A stretch of 64,000 bases of DNA from an uncultured Sphingobacteriales bacterium (GTDB lineage: Bacteria; Bacteroidota; Bacteroidia; Chitinophagales; Chitinophagaceae): NCBI GenBank assembly GCA_937991535.1, contig CALKHN010000028.1, positions 1-64,000 of the forward strand. Direction: 5' to 3'. Every line of letters starts with the position of its first letter. Position 1 is the first letter of the stretch. The notes beneath the pieces are model-generated. The model was not told the DNA's origin, did not search any database, and was given only the letters and a program-made list of their open reading frames with translations. The position numbers and the translations under genes were made by a program. Below, piece after piece: positions 51,244 through 60,136 of the stretch.

Positions 51244-51906
51244 TTAACTGCCACCTGCCTTTTTAATGATCTCCTGCTTCGTATTCCAAAGCGGTGTTCC
51301 GGGAGGTGCATCCTGGAATTTGGTTACCAACTGAAACTTATTGATATCATTTCGCTTAAACGCTTCCAGTACATTTCTTACAACCGGATACCTTGTTTCG
51401 CCATCCGCTTTTATCAGCCAGGTTATTTTTTTACCGGCATAGGTAGACTTGGCATCTCTTACCCAGTAATACAATTCACCCCCGGTAGAATCCGGAACAG
51501 GAATACCCGGTTGCCTGACATTTTTTTGCTGTTCAGGATCCATGGAAAGCAGTTCTTTCATACCTCCAAACGGAACCCCAAGGCTGGGTGCATTGGTAAA
51601 AGCCTTAATATCAGCCGGACTAAGCCCCAGTTGCCGGGTTTCATTTAAGTTATTCGCTATGGATTGCCTGGCATTAGGATCGTCCATCTGAACAAATACC
51701 CTTCCATCCTTATCTATGGTTACCAGAAAAGCATCCATTTCCGGCACTTTATCGGCCGATACAGAACTGGGAAATTTAACTTCCACCGGTTCTTCGGGCT
51801 TAAACTTGGTGGCAAGGATAAAAAAGGTAAGGATCAGGAACGACACATCCACAAAAGCGGTCATATCCACCCAGGTACTTTTCCTTACTATTTTAGCTTT
51901 ACTCAT
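51244..51906 (-). CDS. exbD: ExbD/TolR-family protein (first, enlarged paralogue)
   Basis: 220 residues, about 45 longer than its two paralogues. The membrane motif is STWVDMTAFVDVSFLILTFF (about 9-28). The periplasmic part has an insert (about 85-145) rich in polar residues before the conserved end IKADGETRYPVVRNVLEAF. It directly follows exbB, so this paralogue is probably the main motor partner; the role of the insert is unknown. Confidence 0.92.
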   Translation of the reverse strand: MSKAKIVRKSTWVDMTAFVDVSFLILTFFILATKFKPEEPVEVKFPSSVSADKVPEMDAFLVTIDKDGRVFVQMDDPNARQSIANNLNETRQLGLSPADIKAFTNAPSLGVPFGGMKELLSMDPEQQKNVRQPGIPVPDSTGGELYYWVRDAKSTYAGKKITWLIKADGETRYPVVRNVLEAFKRNDINKFQLVTKFQDAPPGTPLWNTKQEIIKKAGGS

Positions 51907-51973
51907 TTCACAAATATTTTAATTGACTTATTAAGATGCGATACCACGCACATTCCATACGCAATTCCTCTAT

Positions 51974-52840
51974 TTATTTATATTGAGAAGCGAAGCTCTG
52001 TGTAAGCGTAAATCCTGATTCGTCAATGCCATATGTAATTCCGTCAATCTTAGTTGTAAATATATTATACATAATTAGGGCAAAAGCTGACGTGGCAATA
52101 CCTAAAGCAGTATTATATAATGCTTCCGCAATACCAACTGCAAGTTCAGCCGCTGCACCTGCTCCGCCTTCTTCACCGAGGGCGCCGAACGAACGGATCA
52201 TACCCATTACTGTTCCCAGCAATGCCACCAATGTACCTACAGAAGTAATAGTAGATAAAAAAACAAGATTTTTTTGCAGCATCGGCAATTCCAGGGCTGT
52301 AGCTTCTTCAACTTCTTTTTGAATAGCCATTACTTTTTGATCGGTAGTAAGTTCAGAATCAGAGATCAGTTCTTTATAACGGCGAAGTCCCGCTTTCATT
52401 ACGTTTCCTACAGAACCCTGCTGCCTGTCGCATTCCGCAAGGGCTGCATCTACATTTTTGTTGGCCAGGTGATATTGTACTTTTCTAACAAATTCGGAAA
52501 TGGATCCTTTTCCTGTGGATTTATTAATGGTAAGAAAACGTTCAATAGAAAATACAATTACCATTAAAAACATACCGATTAATATAGGTACGATAATCCC
52601 CCCTTCATAAATACCATGCAAAGCGCCTATGGGTCCTTTATGGTTGGGCCAAAATCCACCTTCCGGATCGGGCTTGGTAAAGCCGGACTCGCTACCCAAA
52701 ATAAATCTCCAGATAATATACCCTGCAACAATACATACGATTGGAGCGAGCCATGAAATAATGTTGCTGCCTCCCTTAGGTTGAACTGATGTTGATGCCT
52801 TCACAGCAGATGCGGTTGCGGTTGGTTTAGTTTCAGCCAT
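51974..52840 (-). CDS. exbB: MotA/TolQ/ExbB proton channel protein
   Basis: 288-residue proton-channel subunit of the TonB motor. An alanine/threonine-rich N-terminus leads to a first hydrophobic helix (about 28-48), then helices at about 82-100, 197-220 and 235-260. The last two carry the ExbB signatures TSVGTLVALLGTVMGMIRSF and GIAEALYNTALGIATSAFA. First gene of the exbB-exbD-exbD-tonB unit; divergent from the metalloprotease gene. Confidence 0.95.
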   Translation of the reverse strand: MAETKPTATASAVKASTSVQPKGGSNIISWLAPIVCIVAGYIIWRFILGSESGFTKPDPEGGFWPNHKGPIGALHGIYEGGIIVPILIGMFLMVIVFSIERFLTINKSTGKGSISEFVRKVQYHLANKNVDAALAECDRQQGSVGNVMKAGLRRYKELISDSELTTDQKVMAIQKEVEEATALELPMLQKNLVFLSTITSVGTLVALLGTVMGMIRSFGALGEEGGAGAAAELAVGIAEALYNTALGIATSAFALIMYNIFTTKIDGITYGIDESGFTLTQSFASQYK

Positions 52841-53143
52841 AACTCTTGTTTTTTTGAATTAAAGATTTTACAATTTTTAAAGTGTGTGGTTTTGATTCAC
52901 AATTCTACTGAAAAAAAAAATTAAAATGTTTAAATGTCAGTAGAAAAAATTTTATTTGGGAGGCACAATATAGCAAATTTCTTATACCAAACAACAGATT
53001 TACATTTTGTTTTTATTACCTCAATCGGTTACCAGTATAGTTTGTGTTAGCCTGGCCAATACCTTTGCAGCAGTAAAATACCCGGTTATATAAAGAACTG
53101 TATTATTTTTTTGCTATCAGTAATTTTATCCCTAATATCAAAT
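52841..53143. other. Divergent promoter region between exbB and the metalloprotease gene
   Basis: About 300 bp, strongly AT-rich, without a convincing gene. TACCTTTG at 53060-53067 is a perfect TAnnTTTG -7 element for the plus-strand metalloprotease; a TTTG at 53041-53044 is only 15 bp upstream, closer than usual. No equally good element was found for exbB. Confidence 0.45.
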
Positions 53144-55702
53144 ATGATCCGCATGCACATCAAATGTTTAGCTTTAGCCTGTTTATTGCTTGTTCCAGCC
53201 TCCTTAATAATCGCCCAGAATAAAAAAAAGCCCGCGCCTTCAACCGATTCAGCGCTTAAAGCTCCCGCTCCTTCCGTTAAACCTAAAAGCGGGCCAAAAC
53301 CATATAAAGAAATTATTACCGCTAAAGCCAAAACAGACAGCGGGCTGTTTCTGGTACATAAGCTTGAGGACAAGTATTATTTTGAAATAGGAGATTCCCT
53401 TCTGGGCAGGGATATCCTGGTGGTAAACCGTATTTCAAAAGCGGCTGCCGGTATGCGTAATTTTTTCTTTGGTTATGCCGGCGACCAGATTGGAAGCAAT
53501 GTGATCCGCTTTGAAAAAGGGCCCAATAATAAATTATTTCTTAAAAAGGTTTCTTTTGATGAAATATCTAAAGATTCAACACAGGCGATGTACAAAGCAG
53601 TTACCAACTCTAACGTATTGCCCATTGTAGCCGCATTTGATATTAAAGTACTCCCTACAGATTCTACAGCTACCGTAATAGATTTTACAGATTATATTTC
53701 CGGTGATAATGACGTATTGTTTTTTTCAGGAAATGCCAAAAATACATTTCAGGTTGGCGCTTACCAGTCAGACAAATCCTATATCAACGATGTAAAAAGC
53801 TATCCTGTTAATGTAGAAATTAAAACAGTAAAAACATACAGTAAAGGAGGCGGAAGCAGCCTTACAGCCAGAACACCCGGAACAAGCGGCTCCGTGCCAA
53901 ATATATTGTATACCCTTGAGCTCAACAGTTCAATGGTATTGTTACCGCAAGCGCCGGCCAGGCAACGTTTTTTTGATCCAAGAGTAGGTTATTTTGCCAG
54001 GAGTTATACCGATTTCGACGCCAACCCGCAAGGTGTAAAGGATGTTTCCATCATCGTTCGCTGGAAACTGGAGCCTAAAGCAGAAGATGTGGAAAAGTAC
54101 AAAAGAGGAGAACTGGTAGAACCCAAAAAGCAGATCATATATTATATTGACCCCGCTACGCCTAAAAAATGGGTGCCTTATCTTATCCAGGGTGTTAACG
54201 ACTGGCAGGCTGCCTTTGAGAAAGCAGGCTTTAAAAATGCTATTGTTGCCAAACCGGCGCCGGCGCCGTGGGAAGATTCAACCTGGAGCCTTGAGGATGC
54301 AAGGTATTCCGCTATCGTATACAAGCCCTCTGTTGTGGCCAATGCCAGCGGCCCTAATGTGCACGATCCCCGGTCCGGAGAAATATTAGAAAGCCATATT
54401 AACTGGTATCATAATGTAATGAACCTGTTGCGCAACTGGTATTTTATTCAATGTGCTCCCACAGATCCGCGGGCACGCAAAATGGAATTCGATGATGACC
54501 TGATGGGGCAGCTTATCCGTTTTGTATCCTCCCATGAAGTGGGGCACACGCTTGGCCTGCGGCACAATTTTGGTTCGAGCTCCTCGGTACCGGTTGAAAA
54601 ATTAAGAGATAAAGTATGGGGGGAAGCCAACGGGCATACACCTTCTATTATGGATTACGCCCGTTTTAATTATGTGGCGCAGCCGGAAGACAGTATCTCC
54701 GAAAAGGGTTTATTTCCACGTATAGGTGATTATGATAAATGGGCAATTGAGTGGGGTTACAGGTGGTATCCCCAGGCTGCTACCCCCGAAGCGGAAGTAC
54801 CTGTTCTGAATAAACTGACCATAGAAAAATTAAAGGACAGGCGACTTTGGTTTGGCACAGAATCGAATGCCGATGATCCGCGATCACAAAATGAAGATCT
54901 TGGCGACAATGCAATGAAAGCAGGAGCTTATGGAGTAAAAAACCTGCAACGCATTGTTCCCAACCTTATAGAATGGACAAAAGAACCAAATACAGATTAT
55001 CAAAACCTTTCAGATTTATATACGCAGCTAATCATTCAGTATGGGCGATATATGGGACACGCAGCTAAAAATATAGGCGGCATATATGAAACGCCTAAAA
55101 CAATAGAACAGCAGGGACCGGTATATGCCTATACTTCTAAAGCTGTTCAGAAAGAGGCGATGGCTTTTTTGAATAAGCAGTTATTTATCACACCATCCTG
55201 GCTTATTGATACAGTGATTCTTAACCGCATTGGCAATACAGGCGTATCCGTGGTGAGCGACCGGCAGGACGCCGTTTTAAACCGCCTCATCAGTACCAAT
55301 ACTATAAGCAAATTGCTGAGCATGGAAGCCGAACTGAATAACAATGCTTACAAAGCAGCAGATATGCTCAACGAACTGAAGCAGGGAATATGGAGTGAAC
55401 TTTCGGCAAGAAAACCAATTGATATTTACCGGCGCAATCTCCAAAAATCGTACGTGGAAAGAGTTGGCCAAATTATTAATCCGCCTGTATTTCCGGGTGC
55501 TGGTATTTCGTTTCGTATCGGCGCTCCCGCGGCCATGACAGACACCAAAAAAAGTGATATCATTTCCGTTCTTAAAGGCAACCTCCGTTATTTACAGGCA
55601 GAGATTAAAGCCGCATTGCCTGCTACCGGCGACAGGATGACCAGGTATCATTTGCAGGATGTAAACGACCGGATTGAAAAAATACTGGATCCGGGAAAAT
55701 AG
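53144..55702 (+). CDS. Secreted zinc metalloprotease (DUF5117/DUF4953 zincin)
   Basis: 852 residues from ATG 53144 (an ATG nine bases later is equally usable; the one at 53111 places extra residues before the signal peptide). The signal peptide ends near SLIIAQ. A DUF5117-like domain (about 80-200, LVVNRISKAAAGMRNF) precedes the peptidase part. The zinc site is HEVGHTLGLRHN (H464, E465, H468, H474), the extended HExxHxxxxxH motif of metzincins, followed by SIMDYARFNY, a plausible Met-turn. DUF4953 covers the centre. Substrates are unknown. Confidence 0.92.
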   Translation: MIRMHIKCLALACLLLVPASLIIAQNKKKPAPSTDSALKAPAPSVKPKSGPKPYKEIITAKAKTDSGLFLVHKLEDKYYFEIGDSLLGRDILVVNRISKAAAGMRNFFFGYAGDQIGSNVIRFEKGPNNKLFLKKVSFDEISKDSTQAMYKAVTNSNVLPIVAAFDIKVLPTDSTATVIDFTDYISGDNDVLFFSGNAKNTFQVGAYQSDKSYINDVKSYPVNVEIKTVKTYSKGGGSSLTARTPGTSGSVPNILYTLELNSSMVLLPQAPARQRFFDPRVGYFARSYTDFDANPQGVKDVSIIVRWKLEPKAEDVEKYKRGELVEPKKQIIYYIDPATPKKWVPYLIQGVNDWQAAFEKAGFKNAIVAKPAPAPWEDSTWSLEDARYSAIVYKPSVVANASGPNVHDPRSGEILESHINWYHNVMNLLRNWYFIQCAPTDPRARKMEFDDDLMGQLIRFVSSHEVGHTLGLRHNFGSSSSVPVEKLRDKVWGEANGHTPSIMDYARFNYVAQPEDSISEKGLFPRIGDYDKWAIEWGYRWYPQAATPEAEVPVLNKLTIEKLKDRRLWFGTESNADDPRSQNEDLGDNAMKAGAYGVKNLQRIVPNLIEWTKEPNTDYQNLSDLYTQLIIQYGRYMGHAAKNIGGIYETPKTIEQQGPVYAYTSKAVQKEAMAFLNKQLFITPSWLIDTVILNRIGNTGVSVVSDRQDAVLNRLISTNTISKLLSMEAELNNNAYKAADMLNELKQGIWSELSARKPIDIYRRNLQKSYVERVGQIINPPVFPGAGISFRIGAPAAMTDTKKSDIISVLKGNLRYLQAEIKAALPATGDRMTRYHLQDVNDRIEKILDPGK

Positions 55703-55756
55703 CGATATGTGGATGGGGAGAGGTGAAGGTGAGAGGTGAGAGGTGAACGGTGCTCA
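55703..55756. repeat. GGTGAGAGG repeat between convergent stop codons
   Basis: A degenerate run of GAGGTGAAGG, TGAGAGG, TGAGAGG, TGAACGG (about 55718-55750) fills almost the whole 54 bp between the stop codons of the metalloprotease and the permease. No terminator hairpin is seen. Confidence 0.6.
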
Positions 55757-57037
55757 TTATTCGTAGCGCAACGCTACAATAGGATCTAATTTTGAAGCTT
55801 TCCATGCAGGATATATCCCTGCTGCCAAACCCACAGCAGAACAAATAAGAATAGCAATCAGTATCAATAACCAGGGCACAAAAAACGGAACCTTCATCAG
55901 CATACCAACCAGGTTACCAACAATAATGCCCAGAATAATACCAATTACAGCTCCCATTAAGCTGATGAGTATTGACTCAAAGAGGAATTGCTGGCGGATA
56001 TCTTTCTTTTTGCCTCCAAGTGATTTTATTAATCCTACTTCTTTTGTTCTTTCTGTTACAGCTACCAGCATAATATTCATCAGCCCTATGGCCGCCCCTA
56101 TCAGGGTTATAAAGCCTATACCGCCAGCCGCCAGGGAAATGCTTCCCAGCAACCCGATAAAAGTTTCGGCCAATGCATCGCTTTTATCAATATAAAAATT
56201 ACTCTGCTCGGTTGTAGTAAGATTACGAATAGGACGGAACACCCCTTCCGCTTCTCCAATAGCGCCATTCAACTGGTCAACATTCTCTACCTGAACACCT
56301 ATATAATAGGAAGCATTTCCAACAGAAAATAAACGCCGCATGGTATTATAGGTAGTAAATACCGCGTTATCGGCGCGCATAAATGAACTGCTTCCCCTGC
56401 TTTTTAAAACACCTATAACTCTAAATTTGTTAGCGCCTACACGAATAATATTATCCAATGCTCGTTCCACCCTTTCGCCGAAAAATTTTTTCGCAACATC
56501 ATAACCCAACACACATACATTTCTTCCGCTTTCAATATCCAGTTGGTTAAAATCGCGCCCATACGCTACTTCGTAACCATTTAATGCAAGATAACTTTCA
56601 TCACCTCCCGATACACGTACATTAGGGTTGGTTTTTTTGTTTTCAAAAAAAACGGTTTGATCGCCAACGCCTCCCAAACCTATGCTTACTTTTGCCGGGT
56701 AGTTGTATCGTTCTTTAAATGCTTTGGCCTGTTCAAAAGTTATGGGCTTGCCAGTGTTGGATTTCTTTACCTTTTTATTGCTGCTACTGGTTGTTTTGGT
56801 TACATCTCCTCCACCATCGCCAAAGCGAACCTGCCTGTCTCTGAACCGGATGCTGAAGGAATTGGCGCCCATCGTGGCGAAGCTGTCTTTTAAACTGGAG
56901 TTCATTGCCTGTATAGCCGTAATAATGCCAACCAGCGCCATTATACCAAATGCAATAATGGCAACGGTGATGCCTGTGCGTAGTTTATTTCCGCGTACAG
57001 TTTTGAAGGCCAACCCAATGGTATCCTTAATGTTCAT
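55757..57037 (-). CDS. MacB/FtsX-type ABC transporter permease
   Basis: 426 residues: one transmembrane helix near the N-terminus (about 21-43), a large MacB-like periplasmic domain (about 45-285, with VSGGDESYLALNGYEVAYGRDF and VCVLGYDVAKKFFG) and an FtsX domain with three helices, including the MLVAVTERTKEVGLIKSLGGKK coupling motif and AAGIYPAWKASKLDPIVALR at the end. This is the type VII ABC fold that transmits force to the periplasm. No ATPase or membrane-fusion partner is adjacent, so its partner is unknown. Confidence 0.93.
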   Translation of the reverse strand: MNIKDTIGLAFKTVRGNKLRTGITVAIIAFGIMALVGIITAIQAMNSSLKDSFATMGANSFSIRFRDRQVRFGDGGGDVTKTTSSSNKKVKKSNTGKPITFEQAKAFKERYNYPAKVSIGLGGVGDQTVFFENKKTNPNVRVSGGDESYLALNGYEVAYGRDFNQLDIESGRNVCVLGYDVAKKFFGERVERALDNIIRVGANKFRVIGVLKSRGSSSFMRADNAVFTTYNTMRRLFSVGNASYYIGVQVENVDQLNGAIGEAEGVFRPIRNLTTTEQSNFYIDKSDALAETFIGLLGSISLAAGGIGFITLIGAAIGLMNIMLVAVTERTKEVGLIKSLGGKKKDIRQQFLFESILISLMGAVIGIILGIIVGNLVGMLMKVPFFVPWLLILIAILICSAVGLAAGIYPAWKASKLDPIVALRYE

Positions 57038-57114
57038 GCCTGCGTAATGAAACTTAAAATTACGTATACATATTCCATCTGCAAAGCGCCTTATGATGAA
57101 TGGATCAGGTATTT

Positions 57115-58488
57115 CTAATAATACAGACCTTTCAGCAGTAAATTGGGGAATATGCCTAATAAAATAACCAGCGCAGCGGTTATAACCAAAGTAGCTTTAA
57201 AAACAGCAGAAACCGGCTTAACCTGCGCATTACCTTCTTTAAAATACATAGACTGGATAACACGGAAATAATAATATGCGCTTACAGCCGCCATTAGCAC
57301 GGCAAAAATAACCAGCCACAGGTGGTTACCACTTTTCACGGCGCCCATAAGCATGTAATACTTGGCAAAAAAACCTGCAGTTAAAGGAATTCCTGTAAGT
57401 GAAAGCAGGAAAACAGTGTTCGTTAATGCCAGCAGCGGTTGCGTTTTGCCCAGCCCGTTAAAGCCCTCCAGCGAAAAATCTTTCATTTTGGCCAATACGG
57501 CAAAGCTTCCTATTGTAGCCAAACTGTAAGCCGCCGCATACAATATCAACCCCTCCCGAACAAAAGTATTTAATCCAAACAATGCAAACATCATAAAACC
57601 GGCATGGGCTACACTTGAGTAGGCCAACATCCGCTTTACACTTTGCTGAAAAACAGCAGTGATATTCCCTATAAATAAAGTAGCCGCGGTAAGTATGGCA
57701 ATCAGCAACTGCCATTCGGAATGAATTTTTCCAAAAGCATTGTCAAACAAATGCAGAAATGCCACAAAGGATGCAACTTTTACAATGGTGGCCATAAAAG
57801 AAGTAACCGGCGTTGGCGCGCCGTCATAAACATCGGGCACCCAAAAGTGAAATGGCGCCGCACTTACTTTAAATGACATGGAAATCATCAGCAATACTAT
57901 CCCGATAACCATCATGGGTTGCAACGCTGCAATACCGAGGTTCATTCCTTCAATATAAAAAGTACCGGTAGCCCCGTATAAAAAAGCAATTCCCATAAGC
58001 ATGATGCCGGTTGAGAAAACACCCATCAAAAAATACTTGAGTGAGGCTTCATTGCTTTTGAGATTTCGCTTGTCGCTCCCCGCCAGTATATACAATGGAA
58101 TTGTAATGATTTCAATTCCCAGGAACAGCATCAGCAGTGTGTTAAAAGAAACCGCAATGCCTGCGCCACAAAGCACAAAAAAGATAAGGGCATAATATTC
58201 ATATACATCCGGGCCTATTGCTTCCAGTTCCGTTGCATTTAATATAAAAAAGAGAAAAGTACACCCAAAAACAATAGCATTAAAAATATAGCTGAAGGAA
58301 GAAAATTTCAACATTTGACCGATATCTGCGTAGATGTACCAAACATTGTAGTATTCAAGAAAATTAACAGTCAGCAGGGCAAGCATTCCCAGCAAGGCAA
58401 TATACTTCGCAGAGGATTTCTTTTTCAGAAATATCCCGCTGAACATCATTACCACACCCCATAATGCTGATAATATAATAGAACTCAT
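57115..58488 (-). CDS. nuoN: NADH-quinone oxidoreductase subunit N
   Basis: Antiporter-like proton-pumping subunit of complex I, 457 residues with about fourteen hydrophobic helices. The core motifs of the Mrp/NuoLMN family are present: SNEASLKYFLMGVFSTGI with the conserved lysine region, FHFWVPDVYDGAPTPVTSF, and SVKRMLAYSSVAHAGFM. Last gene of the membrane-arm run. An octamer tandem repeat lies between it and nuoM. Confidence 0.95.
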   Translation of the reverse strand: MSSIILSALWGVVMMFSGIFLKKKSSAKYIALLGMLALLTVNFLEYYNVWYIYADIGQMLKFSSFSYIFNAIVFGCTFLFFILNATELEAIGPDVYEYYALIFFVLCGAGIAVSFNTLLMLFLGIEIITIPLYILAGSDKRNLKSNEASLKYFLMGVFSTGIMLMGIAFLYGATGTFYIEGMNLGIAALQPMMVIGIVLLMISMSFKVSAAPFHFWVPDVYDGAPTPVTSFMATIVKVASFVAFLHLFDNAFGKIHSEWQLLIAILTAATLFIGNITAVFQQSVKRMLAYSSVAHAGFMMFALFGLNTFVREGLILYAAAYSLATIGSFAVLAKMKDFSLEGFNGLGKTQPLLALTNTVFLLSLTGIPLTAGFFAKYYMLMGAVKSGNHLWLVIFAVLMAAVSAYYYFRVIQSMYFKEGNAQVKPVSAVFKATLVITAALVILLGIFPNLLLKGLYY

Positions 58489-58543
58489 AATATTAAATAA
58501 AACCCTTTTGAATTGTTGTTTCTTTTTTTAATAATCCCCTCTC

Positions 58544-58647
58544 CATCTTACCATCTTACCATCTTACCATCTTACCATCTTACCATCTTACTATCTTACT
58601 GTCTTACTATCTTACTGTCTTACTATCTTACTGTCTTACCATCTTAC
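58544..58647. repeat. 13-unit octamer tandem repeat between nuoM and nuoN
   Basis: Six units of CATCTTAC (58544-58591), then three alternations of TATCTTAC and TGTCTTAC (58592-58639), then one more CATCTTAC (58640-58647). Register is perfect at 8 bp. On the nuo transcript it reads as GTAAGATG-type units, beginning just after the nuoM stop and ending 55 bp before the nuoN start. Confidence 0.95.
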
Positions 58648-58654
58648 CACTTGC

Positions 58655-60133
58655 CTACATTCCTGCCAGCCGGTTCATAAACGTATTAACGGTATCTTCT
58701 GTAAGATCTAATAACAGTTTAGGATACACGCCCAGCAAAAGAATGATGATCACCACAATACTTAACGCCGCAACAGCATTGCCTTTTACCATACCTGCAC
58801 CCGAAGCCGTAATACTGTTGGTATTGCCATAAAACACTTTTTGCACCATATTGAGCGTATACACCGCCGATAGTATGATGGTTGTTAGCGCTATGGCAGT
58901 AGTCCATTTTCCATACTGAAAAAGTCCGTTAAACATTAAAAATTCTCCCACAAATGCGTTTGTGAGTGGTAATGCAATATTAGCCAGGGCAATGATCACT
59001 AAAAAAACGGTGAGTACCGGTGAACTGGATGCTATCCCGCCCAATTCCGAAATCTTTCGCGTACCAAAATGTCTTTCGATCAGTTCCACTACGATCCACA
59101 ATCCAATAATATTGATGCCATGGTTGAACATCTGCAGCATCACCCCTTCGGTTCCGCTTTGATTGCGGGCAAATACTGCGGCACACATTAACCCCACATG
59201 TACTATAGAGGAATAGGCAACGAGGCGCTTCAGGTCGTCCTGCACCCATGCAATGCAGGAAGCGTAAACCATTCCCGTCACCGAAAGACCAATCACAACA
59301 TCAGTGAATGTACCGGTAGCATAGGGGAACACCGGTATCAGCCAGCGAATAAGTGCAAATACCCCCATTTTTACCATTACCCCGCTCAGGATCATGGTAA
59401 CCGGCGCTGCCGCTTGTTCGTAAGTATCGGGCTGCCAGGTATGAAAAGGAAACAGGGGCATTTTTACAGCAAAGGCGGCAAAAAACAACCAAAAAACAAC
59501 TTTCTCCTGCCCTGGCGGAAGTTGGGTTTTAAGAAAAGAGCTCAACGCAAAACTACTGTCGGGCGTATGCAGGTAAACGTAAATGATACCAACCATCAAT
59601 AACAGCGATGCTGCAAAAGTATACACAAAGAATTTAAATGTTGCCTGTATGCGTTTTTCGCCACCCCATTGTGAAGCGAGGAAGTAGATAGGAATAATAG
59701 CCAGTTCCCAGAAAAAATAAAACACCAGCGCATCCATGGCACAAAACACACCCATTAACCCTGCCTGGGATAGCAGCATTAAACCATAAAAATTATTTGA
59801 TTTTAAATAGTTGGTATTATAGGTGGATAGAAAAGCAAGTGGAAAAGCAAGCGCGGTCAGCAAACAAAGCATACGTCCCATTCCATCATACATCAGTGCA
59901 AAGCTGCTGCCAATGGACGGCATCCACACATAACTTACATTATTAAAATGGAAATAATTTTTATCTGCGAAAAAGAAACTGGCACCCACTATGGCAACTG
60001 TAATAAATGAAGAGGTAACCGCCCATCGTTTTGCGCTATCGCCTTTTGACAGGAAAAAGGCTACCAGTCCGCTCAGCAGGGGGAACCATATCAGCAATTC
60101 CGGAAATGTAATTAAAACGTCATTAGGGTTCAT
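58655..60133 (-). CDS. nuoM: NADH-quinone oxidoreductase subunit M
   Basis: Proton-pumping subunit of complex I, 492 residues with about fourteen helices. Motifs: FFWELAIIPIYFLASQWGGE with the conserved glutamate, KFFVYTFAASLLLM, FHTWQPDTYEQAAAPVTMIL, and DDLKRLVAYSSIVHVGLM. The start lies 3 bp after the nuoL stop. Confidence 0.96.
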   Translation of the reverse strand: MNPNDVLITFPELLIWFPLLSGLVAFFLSKGDSAKRWAVTSSFITVAIVGASFFFADKNYFHFNNVSYVWMPSIGSSFALMYDGMGRMLCLLTALAFPLAFLSTYNTNYLKSNNFYGLMLLSQAGLMGVFCAMDALVFYFFWELAIIPIYFLASQWGGEKRIQATFKFFVYTFAASLLLMVGIIYVYLHTPDSSFALSSFLKTQLPPGQEKVVFWLFFAAFAVKMPLFPFHTWQPDTYEQAAAPVTMILSGVMVKMGVFALIRWLIPVFPYATGTFTDVVIGLSVTGMVYASCIAWVQDDLKRLVAYSSIVHVGLMCAAVFARNQSGTEGVMLQMFNHGINIIGLWIVVELIERHFGTRKISELGGIASSSPVLTVFLVIIALANIALPLTNAFVGEFLMFNGLFQYGKWTTAIALTTIILSAVYTLNMVQKVFYGNTNSITASGAGMVKGNAVAALSIVVIIILLLGVYPKLLLDLTEDTVNTFMNRLAGM

Positions 60134-60136
60134 AGC

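Noticed and set aside
58544..58647. Possible CRISPR array
   Set aside because: Units are 8 bp in direct tandem without spacers, and no cas gene is near.
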